Shown: positions 1-7,573, counted from the first letter of the stretch. The stretch is 47,062 nucleotides of DNA from Leptospiraceae bacterium (GCA_020440825.1 JAGRNJ010000022.1:1-47062); one strand, 5' to 3'. A program made the numbers and translations. The notes: generated from the sequence alone by a model not told the origin.

Positions 1-1
1 T

Positions 2-148
2 AGTACCTTTCCAGAATTTCTTCAGGCGGCCTGGAATGCCGGGGTTATCGGATACGATGTTGACTTTGTTCGAAGGCAAGTTAAGTATTACGGCGCCAGC
101 GGCGAATTCTATATCGAGGAATATCCAGCCGTAGAACTGAAGGAATAA
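2..148 (+). CDS. C-terminal end of a DUF1398-like protein (partial)
   Basis: Only the last 48 codons are inside the window; the frame is open from the window edge to the TAA at 146-148. The visible protein includes FPEFLQAAWNAGVIGYDVDF and ends EEYPAVELKE. A small soluble domain with 'AGV..Y.VD...R...YY...GE.Y' resembles the C-terminus of the DUF1398 family (E. coli YbcV-like), whose function is unknown. The family call rests on memory of this pattern and is tentative. No signal or membrane segment is visible in this fragment. A GC-rich hairpin follows the stop. Confidence 0.5.
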   Translation, partial: STFPEFLQAAWNAGVIGYDVDFVRRQVKYYGASGEFYIEEYPAVELKE

Positions 149-163
149 TCGTTCCCAATCAAG

Positions 164-182
164 CGCCGACACCAGGTCGGCG
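164..182. other. GC-rich hairpin after the DUF1398-like gene
   Basis: CGCCGAC (164-170) and GTCGGCG (176-182) form a perfect 7-bp stem with a 5-nt loop, 16 nt after the stop codon. No T-run follows on either strand, so it is not a classical intrinsic terminator. It may protect the 3' end of the transcript. The rest of the gap up to the ATPase gene (183-335) shows nothing convincing. Confidence 0.4.
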
Positions 183-335
183 AATTACAGCAGCTGCAAT
201 GATTTCACCTGACCTGTATAGATGAAACTTGTGCTTGTCGGCCGGCATTATGAGCGAGGGCTGCCACCACCATCCATGGCTCACGAGACTTACGACCTCC
301 ATATCGAGTGGGCCCTTTGCCTTCTTATTTTTATC

Positions 336-1493
336 TCAGTACTGTAAAGTTCCTGCATCAACCCAGGGAACAATTCTGGTATCACTCTGTACCCGGGATT
401 CAACCCCGCCATAAACACAATAGCAATGCTGCACGTCAGAAATAATTTTTTGAAAGTAATGTAAATTTCGAAAAAAATCTGAAGCAATCGTCTGTGATGA
501 TTTTATTTCGAGCAATGAAATTTTCGCTCCGCCGTCAAGTACAAGATCAACTTCATGGCCTTTACTGTCCCGCAGAAAATACAAGTCATGGTTTCTTGCA
601 GAATTAAACCGACTCTTTATGATTTCTGATACCACAAACGTTTCAAAGATGGAACCCCGCAAGGGATGAGCAGCCAGGTGATCAGGTTCCTTAATTCCTA
701 ACAGAAAACAGAGCAGTCCTGTATCGATAAAATATAATTTAGGTGTTTTGGTAAGTCGTTTACCAATATTCTTATAATATGGCTGCACTAACTTGATAAT
801 GAAACTAGCCTCGAGCACGGTAATCCAGGATTTTATTGTGTTGTGAGTCACACCGCAATCATTCCCCAGCTGGTTCAAGTTCAGTTCCTGCCCTGAACGA
901 CCGGCGCAGAGCTTTAAAAATATTTCAAAACGGGATAAGTCCTTTACATTCAGGAGATTGCGTACATCTTTCTCAAGGTATGTGTCGGTGTAAAAAGAAT
1001 ACATATCAGTGGGATGTAGATTTTTATCAAAAATTCTGGGATAAAAACCTGTATAGAGTGTGGTATTCAGATCAGGAAACATCCCGTGACCATAAGCCTC
1101 CGTTAAACTGAAGGGCAACAAGCGCAAAATGGCAGTTCTGCCCGCAAGAGACTGGCTAACCGATTCCATCAATTCAAACTGACCACTGCCAGTCAGTATA
1201 AAGCGTCCGGGGGTAGAGTCAGAGTCAACCTCGGTCTGTAAATAAGATGCCAGTTCAGGGCTCTTCTGAAATTCATCAAAGACAGCTCCGTTACGATACT
1301 GTCGCAAAAACCCCTTTGGGTCGCTTTTTGCAAATTCCCGTACATCAAGATTTTCAAGGGTTACATAGTCCTTTTCTGGGAACAAAGTCTTTGAAATAGT
1401 TGTTTTTCCTGATTGCCTTGGACCGGTAATCGTCACAATGGGATACTGCTTCGCAAATTTTCGAAGAATTCCCTCTATTGTACGGATCTTCAT
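336..1493 (-). CDS. AAA ATPase with C-terminal DUF4143 domain
   Basis: This is a stand-alone P-loop ATPase of about 385 residues, the usual size for the AAA_14/DUF4143 family. Residues about 18-30 carry the Walker A motif (GPRQSGKTT), VFDEFQ around residue 72 is Walker B, and FILTGSGQF is a sensor-like strand. The C-terminal part (about 175-330) is the DUF4143 region, with a winged-helix-like stretch (NQLGNDCGVTHNTIKSWI) and a nuclease-fold-like ending (HEVDLVLDGGAKISLLEIKSS). The cellular role of the family is not established; members are often scattered singly and considered mobile or toxin-antitoxin-like. An open frame begins at TTG 1496, but the ATG at 1491-1493 is the better start. No ribosome-binding site precedes it, which fits the leaderless transcript predicted from the promoter inside the upstream inverted repeat. 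Confidence 0.85.
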   Translation of the reverse strand: MKIRTIEGILRKFAKQYPIVTITGPRQSGKTTISKTLFPEKDYVTLENLDVREFAKSDPKGFLRQYRNGAVFDEFQKSPELASYLQTEVDSDSTPGRFILTGSGQFELMESVSQSLAGRTAILRLLPFSLTEAYGHGMFPDLNTTLYTGFYPRIFDKNLHPTDMYSFYTDTYLEKDVRNLLNVKDLSRFEIFLKLCAGRSGQELNLNQLGNDCGVTHNTIKSWITVLEASFIIKLVQPYYKNIGKRLTKTPKLYFIDTGLLCFLLGIKEPDHLAAHPLRGSIFETFVVSEIIKSRFNSARNHDLYFLRDSKGHEVDLVLDGGAKISLLEIKSSQTIASDFFRNLHYFQKIISDVQHCYCVYGGVESRVQSDTRIVPWVDAGTLQY

Positions 1494-1498
1494 CAATA

Positions 1499-1527
1499 CA
1501 GATACACCAAGCTGCGCAAATTGTCAA
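1499..1527 (-). promoter_or_regulatory. Promoter of the DUF4143 ATPase gene, apparently leaderless
   Basis: Reading the minus strand, a perfect -35 box TTGACA (1527-1522) is followed by a 17-nt spacer and a -10 box TATCTG (1504-1499). Transcription would start at about 1493-1491, that is on the ATG itself, so the mRNA would be leaderless. The -35 box straddles the loop and right arm of the inverted repeat at 1509-1551. Box recognition is by eye. Confidence 0.55.
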
Positions 1528-1551
1528 TTCAATTACCAATTTGCGCAGCTT
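1509..1551. repeat. Perfect 15-bp inverted repeat overlapping the ATPase promoter
   Basis: AAGCTGCGCAAATTG (1509-1523) and its exact reverse complement (1537-1551) are separated by 13 AT-rich bases. The repeat begins 16 bp from the start codon and covers the -35 box and most of the spacer. This geometry suits an operator for a dimeric DNA-binding protein, perhaps the ATPase itself through its winged-helix-like segment. The RNA form cannot matter if the transcript is leaderless, so a DNA site is more likely than a riboregulator. Confidence 0.75.
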
Positions 1552-1618
1552 GAAAGAGCTCTCAGCTATGAGGTACACTTTTCTGCATTACCGCAGAGAA
1601 ACTGATCAAATACCATAT

Positions 1619-2271
1619 TTATTCTGATAAAGGTCGCAGATCGTAAATTTTTCTTATTTTTGTAAACTCTGTTTCCATGTTGAGACCGAGATCTTTCAAT
1701 GAACCCGTACGAACATCGAGTACCCAGCCGAATACTTTCGGGAAACCTGTCTTATACCATGATAGCTGCACATGGGTACTCTTGATCACATTATTGCACT
1801 GCTCGAGTACGTTGAGTTCTACCAGTCTGTCAAATCTTGTCTGCTCATCTTTTTGAGCATCAAGTTCTACTTTATGCAGCCGGTATACATCCCTCAAGGT
1901 TTGCAGCCAGTTATTCAGCTGCCCCAGATCAGAGGGGTTCAAGGCAGCTTTCACGCCACCGCACTCATAGTGTCCGCAGACGATAATGTATTTTATTTTG
2001 AGGTGCTCTACCGCATACTGTATGACCGAGCCGACATTGGCATCAGTGGGGATGATCTGGTTGGCAATATTCCGGTGTACAAATACTTCACCGGGATTCA
2101 TGCCCATCATGTCTTCGGCAGTTATGCGGCTGTCTGAGCATCCGATATATAAATACTCTGGACGTTGACCCTGAGAAAGTTTCTTAAAGAATTCAGAATC
2201 GGTCTGTAATTTTTCCTGAACCCATTTTTGATTTTTTTTCTAAGATTTTGTTAAAAATCATTGTCACTCCG
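1619..2271 (-). pseudogene. Beta-class carbonic anhydrase, frameshifted in an A8 tract
   Basis: Beta-carbonic anhydrases interconvert CO2 and bicarbonate with a zinc bound by two Cys and one His. The ATG at 2269-2271 has a good ribosome-binding site (GGAG, 5 nt upstream) and encodes MIFNKILEK. The reading frame is then lost at eight consecutive A (minus strand; T8 at 2232-2239). With seven A the protein would continue as NQKWVQEKLQTDSEFF, then GCSDSR (zinc Cys and the Asp-Arg dyad), PGEVFVHRN, and CGHYECGGV (zinc His and Cys). The second frame is blocked upstream by TAG. Its first ATG (2110) lies after the CSDSR motif, so a protein from there would lack a zinc ligand and the dyad. The gene is either inactive, restored by slippage on the A tract, or affected by a sequencing error. 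It is last in the operon with the bestrophin-like gene. Confidence 0.85.
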
Positions 2272-2285
2272 GTTGCATTTAAATT

Positions 2286-3215
2286 CTACATAAGAATTCC
2301 ATTTTCGGGAAACTTCTTTTTGGGTAATGATTCTTCACCCAGCATTTCCAGTAAATCTCTTTCGATTGTCACCGTCATTGAAGTCAATGGAACATCATTC
2401 ACTTTATTGTCGAAAGGGTTTTCCAGAACTGCACCGCTTTTATTAATAATTGAAAAAACAAAAATAATCAGACCGCAGGTAATCGATGCCAGCCAGAGAT
2501 TTTCTTTCATCGCCGGTAAAATTGCCAATGGCAGTACTGCAATAAAAGTGAATAAAAAGATGCGGGTAAAAAAATCATACACCCTCGGCAATGGTGTGTT
2601 TTTTATTCGTTCGCAGCCGCCCTGCCAATTCTGTATTGTGGCCATTTGGGGCTCCAGACTAATCGGGTCAAACTGCCCCAGTTTTCCCTCGCGTACCCCG
2701 TCTTTGATTCTCTGCGCCATTTTCAACATGATCATATTGGGGATATTCTGATTTTTATCATAAGCAATATATTCTTCATGCGGCAATAAATGGGAATACT
2801 CAGTCGCATCACCGGCGTTTCGTAAATGTATACGCAGTGCATGAGCGTAAGCCCCCATACGGTGTATCATTTCTTGCGCAAAATTAAAAGCTTCTGCTTC
2901 AGAACAAGAATTTGCCTTGATCGCCGAATGAACCGATGCCAGAATCTGTCGGGAAAAAATACGGGAAGCATTTATTCCAGTTCCCCATAAAGTGCGGGCT
3001 TCCCACCATCGCGAATATGAGGCATTATTGCGAAAACCCAAAAAGATGGCGAGTGATGTGGCCAAAAGACCCACAACAGCCAAAGAAACTCCCACATTCA
3101 GATATCCTGATTTGTGTAAATAAAATGCAAATAAAACCGACAGTACTCCGAATATTAATTCATATCGTACATACCAGAATATTCTGTGTGGTGCAAAATG
3201 TCTTTTGATTACCAT
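2286..3215 (-). CDS. Bestrophin-like anion channel (UPF0187/YneE family)
   Basis: Bacterial bestrophin homologues are pentameric inner-membrane ion channels; eukaryotic relatives pass chloride and bicarbonate. At 309 residues this is the family's normal length. Hydrophobic segments lie at about 15-32, 40-58, 215-232 and 238-256. The stretch GFRNNASYSRWWEARTLWG (about 60-78) is the family signature, and DNKVNDVPLTSMTVTIERDL near the C-terminus matches the conserved end. The start codon lies 4 nt after the stop of the upstream oxidoreductase gene, with AAGGA as ribosome-binding site. The carbonic anhydrase start lies 14 nt after this gene's stop. That pairing suggests the channel carries bicarbonate (inference). 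Confidence 0.85.
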   Translation of the reverse strand: MVIKRHFAPHRIFWYVRYELIFGVLSVLFAFYLHKSGYLNVGVSLAVVGLLATSLAIFLGFRNNASYSRWWEARTLWGTGINASRIFSRQILASVHSAIKANSCSEAEAFNFAQEMIHRMGAYAHALRIHLRNAGDATEYSHLLPHEEYIAYDKNQNIPNMIMLKMAQRIKDGVREGKLGQFDPISLEPQMATIQNWQGGCERIKNTPLPRVYDFFTRIFLFTFIAVLPLAILPAMKENLWLASITCGLIIFVFSIINKSGAVLENPFDNKVNDVPLTSMTVTIERDLLEMLGEESLPKKKFPENGILM

Positions 3216-3219
3216 AATT

Positions 3220-3822
3220 TTATTTCCTTCTGATCATTTTCAACGCAATATTCCGGCCTTGCTTCTGCATGATGGCAAGGTTGATCCATGCGAATGCCAT
3301 CGCCTCTACATGGGGAACTTTTTCATCGTTGCCCATGTCCCAGACTTCGCCGAAGCCGGCATGGCCGGCGAGCTGCTTCACGGCTTCTTTCGCAGCGGGC
3401 GATCCGCCTGCCATAAACAGATCAATAGCGATTTGACCATATTCAGTATCGTAGACCGGGTTTGCCATATTCTCGAAGCCGGTTGTATTAAACGCTTTGA
3501 CAACATCCCCACCAGTGACGTTTTTTAATATTTCGAAAGGTTTTTTCTCTTCCGGGGAAACCCCAATGGAATTTGTAGCATCAATAATGATTTTGCCCGG
3601 GATACTTCCGATAGACGTTGCCACTTGGGGCATCGCCTTGCCGGGGGTGGCAACCAGTATAATGTCTGCCTGCCGAGCGGCATCTTGAATCGTCAAGGTG
3701 GTATAATCTGAGTTAATATTTTCCGGGTTTCGAGAGCCTATTAAAATTTGATGACCTGCTGATTTCCAGCGGCCGGCTAAAGCGCCACCTACGTTTCCTA
3801 TTCCTATTATTGCTATTTTCAT
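3220..3822 (-). CDS. NADP-dependent oxidoreductase, F420/NADPH-reductase-like Rossmann protein
   Basis: The 200-residue protein begins MKIAIIGIGNVGGALAGRW, a typical GxGxxG dinucleotide-binding fold, followed by IGSRNPE, which suits the 2'-phosphate of NADP. ATPGKAMPQV and VKAFNTTGFENMANP match the F420-dependent NADP oxidoreductase family (PF03807), which in bacteria without F420 often has unknown substrates. It is probably cytosolic. Its ATG overlaps the TGA of the upstream outer-membrane protein gene (ATGA, 3819-3822), so translation is coupled. The substrate cannot be told from the sequence. Confidence 0.8.
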   Translation of the reverse strand: MKIAIIGIGNVGGALAGRWKSAGHQILIGSRNPENINSDYTTLTIQDAARQADIILVATPGKAMPQVATSIGSIPGKIIIDATNSIGVSPEEKKPFEILKNVTGGDVVKAFNTTGFENMANPVYDTEYGQIAIDLFMAGGSPAAKEAVKQLAGHAGFGEVWDMGNDEKVPHVEAMAFAWINLAIMQKQGRNIALKMIRRK

Positions 3823-4604
3823 TGTTCGTCTCCTTTTTGAAAAAATTTATATGATGCGCCTGCAAGTATCATTGAATCATTTCGCAACACCCTGAGTGGA
3901 ACTGTACTTTCGAAATGATAAATACCTATTAGTCGCAAATGTATACTGACTGATAGTGGGATTTCCAGCCCGCCTTCAAAATGCCAACGGAAGTCCCGCT
4001 CTGAATCAACAGCCATTTGGTACCAGAGTTCCAGAGTAAGCTGTATTTTATTTTGTTCCCCATACCGGAAGAAAACGCGCGGCGTCAGCCTCATTATTTC
4101 GCCATAGTTCCCGCGCAGGTTACCGTCATTGTAGTATGGTACACCGTTATAAAAATTTCTTTCGACAGATACCATCAGCGAGATCTGAAAAACCATAGTT
4201 TTCTCACTGAGCGGGCTGAATGTGCCGCCGAGACCACCCTGGTGCCGGGCATCAATTTTTCTCCTGAGACCGGTTTCTGCCCAGTACATCACGAACGGAT
4301 AAACTATGTTTTGTGGTACCAGATATCCAAAATTGCGACTGTTGAGATCATTTTCCGTTTGAAATCCCGAAAATGTGCCCCACATATGAGACGTTGAGGT
4401 CGACAGACCCCAAAAATCGTACAAATGGGAAAACTCAAGATCATTACGCCACAGTAAGCGGTCAACATTTCCCTGGTTCCAGGAAAATGTTGAGCCCAAT
4501 TGCAAACGGGTTTTATCAGCGTGGATGTCGATCGGTTTTCCCCATATCATTTTTACGAAATTAGTCAGCAACATGACAACGAGGAAAATCGACAAACGAT
4601 TCAT
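3819..4604 (-). CDS. Outer-membrane beta-barrel protein, DUF481-like
   Basis: The protein has 261 residues. An N-terminal hydrophobic segment (about residues 4-22, ending near IWGKPID) looks like a signal peptide. The remainder alternates polar and aromatic residues in short strands, with LGSTFSWNQGNVDRLLWRND resembling the start of the DUF481 family (putative salt-induced outer-membrane proteins). It sits 6 nt after the DJ-1/PfpI gene and overlaps the next gene by 4 nt, so it is an internal member of the five-gene operon. The family assignment is moderate; the barrel prediction is firmer. The C-terminus (FQKGDEQ) does not end in an aromatic residue, though SYKFF lies just before. Confidence 0.55.
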   Translation of the reverse strand: MNRLSIFLVVMLLTNFVKMIWGKPIDIHADKTRLQLGSTFSWNQGNVDRLLWRNDLEFSHLYDFWGLSTSTSHMWGTFSGFQTENDLNSRNFGYLVPQNIVYPFVMYWAETGLRRKIDARHQGGLGGTFSPLSEKTMVFQISLMVSVERNFYNGVPYYNDGNLRGNYGEIMRLTPRVFFRYGEQNKIQLTLELWYQMAVDSERDFRWHFEGGLEIPLSVSIHLRLIGIYHFESTVPLRVLRNDSMILAGASYKFFQKGDEQ

Positions 4605-4610
4605 ATTGAA

Positions 4611-5357
4611 TCAGACCCCAAGTGCAGATATCATCAATTTGGCGACTTCGCCACCGCTGAATTGCTGCTGTCCGGTAATCAGGTTACCATCCCTGACTGC
4701 AAACGGAGCAAACATAGGTCCTGTTATAAAGTTGGTACCGGGAACTTTTTTCGCTTCACTTTCAATCCAGAACGGCTGAATTTTTTGACCTACAAAATTA
4801 TCGGCATACGCTTCTTCTGAATCAGCAAAGCCGGTCCAGGTTTTTCCTTCGACAAGCAGTTTACCGTCTTTGCCCTTGGCCTCTAACAGCACACAGGTTG
4901 CATGGCAGACAATTCCCACTGCTTTATTGGCTTCTACAAAATCGGCCACCAGTTTCTGCAGATCAGTGTTGCCCCGAAAGGTGTACATCGGAGACTGACC
5001 CCCCGCAAGAAAAATGCCGTCAAAATCGGACACTTTGATTTCTGAAATTTTTGGGGTATTTTCAATCAGCTTGGCCGTAGTGGCAGATTTTTTAAATCCA
5101 AGGCTGATCAGGTCATGGGCAGAATAACCACTGGCATCTTCAGGATCGCTGAATCCGTCTGGTTGAAGGGTACCGCCCTCCGGTGAAAAAATGGTTACCT
5201 CATAACCTTTTTCTTTGAATTCCCACCATGCATGGGTCAGTTCTGACCACCAGAAGCCGATTGGCCAGCCGGTCTGTTTAGACACAGATGCATTCGCGGC
5301 AATTATCGCGATTTTTTTGGGTTTGTCTTTATTTAATTGAGAAATATTCGCACTCAT
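4611..5357 (-). CDS. DJ-1/PfpI family protein (Hsp31-like, class I glutamine amidotransferase fold)
   Basis: This 248-residue cytosolic protein has the Hsp31/DJ-1 layout. GFWWSEL (around 34-40) supplies the conserved Glu. FDGIFLAGGQSPMYTFRGN is the strand before the nucleophile elbow. GIVCHATCVLL carries the reactive Cys at about 151 followed by His. Relatives act as chaperones, glyoxalases or deglycases towards methylglyoxal-type electrophiles. A strong ribosome-binding site, AAGGAG, lies 6 nt before the ATG. It is first in an operon of five genes and divergent from an HxlR regulator. That arrangement is common for electrophile-responsive HxlR regulators, so induction by reactive aldehydes or quinones is a reasonable inference. 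Confidence 0.85.
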   Translation of the reverse strand: MSANISQLNKDKPKKIAIIAANASVSKQTGWPIGFWWSELTHAWWEFKEKGYEVTIFSPEGGTLQPDGFSDPEDASGYSAHDLISLGFKKSATTAKLIENTPKISEIKVSDFDGIFLAGGQSPMYTFRGNTDLQKLVADFVEANKAVGIVCHATCVLLEAKGKDGKLLVEGKTWTGFADSEEAYADNFVGQKIQPFWIESEAKKVPGTNFITGPMFAPFAVRDGNLITGQQQFSGGEVAKLMISALGV

Positions 5358-5405
5358 TATAAACTCCTTAAATTTGATTAAATTCAGTATATAGCTTTAA
5401 GGAAA

Positions 5406-5448
5406 TATATGCTAAAAAAAGTTAGTACTATCAAAAAAGTAAGTTACT
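5406..5448 (-). promoter_or_regulatory. Promoter and candidate HxlR operator between the PfpI operon and the HxlR gene
   Basis: On the minus strand, TTGATA (5434-5429), a 17-nt spacer and CATATA (5411-5406) form a plausible promoter for the DJ-1/PfpI operon. Two dyads lie on it: TAGTACTA (5423-5430) in the spacer next to the -35 box, and AGTAAGTTACT (5438-5448, perfect about its central base) just upstream. Their centres are about 16-17 bp apart. HxlR-type regulators bind short AT-rich dyads of this kind and usually repress the divergent gene. The operator assignment is an inference from position and symmetry. Confidence 0.45.
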
Positions 5449-5493
5449 ATCTTAAAGTTATTTACGAACAGTGGCTTTGTTTGACATTCGGAT

Positions 5494-6798
5494 GTGCCGA
5501 GGTTTGAGAAAAATGGCAAGATCTTCAATAACCCTGTCGAGTATGCACTGGATAAACTTGGCGGCAAATGGAAGATGCCGATCTTGTGGCGTTTGCGCGA
5601 TAAGACTCTGCGTTACAGCGAGCTGAAAAACAGTCTGGTTGGCATTACCCATCGTATGTTATCATTGCAGCTCAAAGAGCTCGAGACTGATGGCTTGATT
5701 CATCGCCAGGTTTATGAAGTGATTCCGCCGCGAGTAGAGTACAGCCTTACAGAATTCGGCAAAACTTCCATCCCGGTTATAGATACTTTGCGCAGCTGGG
5801 GACGTCTGTCTCTTGAAAAAGACGGAATAAAAGAAGGCCAGACTTCTGAAAACCCCCTGCTGGAGCGGAACAAAGTAAGTGTGCAGATTTTACAGGCATT
5901 GACACCCGAAGCATCTGGCCGTCGCTACTTTCGCATTCCAGAACGGAATATGGTCTTTTGTGCAAATTCAAGCCTGCTCTCTGCAGAAGATGACTTTATT
6001 CTCATACAAAATCATTTGCACAAGGCAGGGATCCCGGTTCCTGAAATTATTGATTTTGAGCCCGGTATTGGTTTGTTGCTGCAAGATCTGGGCAATGAAG
6101 ATGTAAATTCGAGTTTATCAAGGGGGGATGCCAAGCGTCGCAAAATATTGAGCAGTTGCATTGAACTGCTGGTGCAGATTCATTCTCTGCAGCCTTTTAC
6201 CCCGGTGGCACAGCGATTCTTTGATCGGGAGAAACTGGGTTTTGAAATTGACCTTACCATGCAGATGATCTCTGAGGTCTTTTCTGAACTTAATGTCGAT
6301 GCTGCTGTTACTGAGTTCAGCGAGATTCTCAATTCTGTTGCCCGTCCCGAAGGATGGGTGGTCACGCATCGTGATTTTCATTCCCGTAACATTATGGTCT
6401 CAGATTCTGAAAAATTATTTGTGATTGATTTTCAAGATGCAAGAATGGGCTCGCCCTGGTATGACCTGGTCAGCTTTGTCTATGACCCGTATATTCGCTA
6501 CAGTGACGGTGAGCGAAAAAAGATGATTGATCAATATTGTAAACTGTCAGGTTTTCCGTTTGATGCGAATGCTTTCGGGCAGGCTGCCTTACAACGCCTG
6601 CACAAGGCTCTTGGCACTTACCTCAAATTCGGTGTAAAATTAAAAATGCCGCGCTTTCTTGCAGCGTTACAGCCTTGCCTAGCAGATCTGCAGATTCTTG
6701 CAGTCGAGTATCCGGCTTTGCACATTCTGTATACCGCCATTGAATCTCAAATAATTCTGCTTCTAAAGAACAACCAGATTTCTGGTTCAAAAATATGA
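5494..6798 (+). CDS. HxlR-type regulator fused to an AmgK-like MurNAc/GlcNAc anomeric kinase
   Basis: This is a 434-residue two-domain protein. Residues 1-115 are an HxlR winged helix (NPVEYALDKLGGKWKMPILW, then a recognition-helix region and wing up to RVEYSLTEFGK). After about 15 linker residues, VSVQILQALTPEASGRRYFR begins an aminoglycoside-phosphotransferase-like kinase matching AmgK. It has HRDFHSRNIMV (catalytic Asp and Asn) and VIDFQDARMGSPWYDL (metal-binding Asp). AmgK phosphorylates MurNAc or GlcNAc at the anomeric carbon in peptidoglycan recycling. The start is GTG 5494, the first start codon after an in-frame TGA; its ribosome-binding site is weak. A GTG at 5881 could start the kinase separately. 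The two functions have no obvious link, so a gene fusion by loss of a stop or intergenic DNA is likely. It overlaps the MurU-like gene by 4 nt. Confidence 0.75.
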   Translation: MPRFEKNGKIFNNPVEYALDKLGGKWKMPILWRLRDKTLRYSELKNSLVGITHRMLSLQLKELETDGLIHRQVYEVIPPRVEYSLTEFGKTSIPVIDTLRSWGRLSLEKDGIKEGQTSENPLLERNKVSVQILQALTPEASGRRYFRIPERNMVFCANSSLLSAEDDFILIQNHLHKAGIPVPEIIDFEPGIGLLLQDLGNEDVNSSLSRGDAKRRKILSSCIELLVQIHSLQPFTPVAQRFFDREKLGFEIDLTMQMISEVFSELNVDAAVTEFSEILNSVARPEGWVVTHRDFHSRNIMVSDSEKLFVIDFQDARMGSPWYDLVSFVYDPYIRYSDGERKKMIDQYCKLSGFPFDANAFGQAALQRLHKALGTYLKFGVKLKMPRFLAALQPCLADLQILAVEYPALHILYTAIESQIILLLKNNQISGSKI

Positions 6799-7544
6799 GC
6801 TTAGAAAAAGCACACGAGCAAATTGCAAAACCCCGGGCATTGATTCTTGCAGCCGGTTACGGTAAACGTATGGGTGCACTGACGCAAACTTTGCCCAAGC
6901 CTTTATTACCGGCAGGAAATGCGACCCTGCTTGATTACACACTGTTTCAGCTGTATCGCTGGGGTATTCAAAAAGTCTTCATTAACGTACACTATCTCTC
7001 AGAGAAAATAATTCATCATCTGGACAGATATTCCCATTTTGAATTTCAGATTCTGTATGAACCTGAAATCCTGGGTACGGGTGGTGCCTTGCGTACGGTT
7101 TATGAGCAGTTGGCGGATGACTCTGGGCTTATAGTGATTAACCCTGACCGGATTTTTTTCAGCCATGAGAATTACCCTCCACAGCTCTCGCCTTACACAG
7201 ATGCTTCTCTACATGTGCTCGAAAAACCGGCCGGCAGTTTAGAGCCAGGCTGGGAGCTTCAAAATAATGTCTGGAGAATGAACAGGGCTGGCGGCCGGTT
7301 TTTTTATTGTGGATTGTCAATTCTGCGCCCTTCGATTGTCAAAGATTTTGCTTTGAATACTTTTTTTGAGCTTGGGCCGGTACTTGAAAATGTGGCCCAG
7401 CGGGATCGGTTGCAGTGTATTCCTTTCAGCGGAGTAAATTTTGATGCCGGTGTGCTTACATCATACCAGCAGACTTTGCAGAATTTTTATATTCCCGAAT
7501 ATGCGAGAGATGACTGGCAGAGATTTTTGCAGATTAACCCGTAA
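6795..7544 (+). CDS. murU: MurU-like sugar-1-phosphate nucleotidyltransferase
   Basis: The 249-residue enzyme would transfer a nucleotide to MurNAc-1-phosphate to give UDP-MurNAc, the step after AmgK in the recycling route that bypasses MurA/MurB. RALILAAGYGKRMGALTQ is the nucleotide-binding loop, LPKPLLPAGN has the catalytic Lys, GTGGALRTV corresponds to the ETGGG-type motif, and INPDRIF replaces the usual NGDI/W metal site (Asp retained). Its start overlaps the AmgK stop (ATGA at 6795-6798). The pairing with an AmgK-like kinase makes MurU more likely than a generic glucose-1-phosphate transferase. Confidence 0.8.
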   Translation: MSLEKAHEQIAKPRALILAAGYGKRMGALTQTLPKPLLPAGNATLLDYTLFQLYRWGIQKVFINVHYLSEKIIHHLDRYSHFEFQILYEPEILGTGGALRTVYEQLADDSGLIVINPDRIFFSHENYPPQLSPYTDASLHVLEKPAGSLEPGWELQNNVWRMNRAGGRFFYCGLSILRPSIVKDFALNTFFELGPVLENVAQRDRLQCIPFSGVNFDAGVLTSYQQTLQNFYIPEYARDDWQRFLQINP

Positions 7545-7573
7545 TTTTATTCGAGCAGTCGGGCTTGATCTGT

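Noticed and set aside
222-347. Short open frame of 41 codons after the DUF1398-like gene
   Set aside because: It has no ribosome-binding site, is preceded at once by an in-frame TAG, overlaps the end of the ATPase gene, and its product matches nothing I recognise.
7545-7573. CCCG/CGGG pairing between convergent MurU-like and secreted protein genes considered as a terminator
   Set aside because: The stem is only 4 bp with a long loop and no T-run, so it is too weak to annotate.
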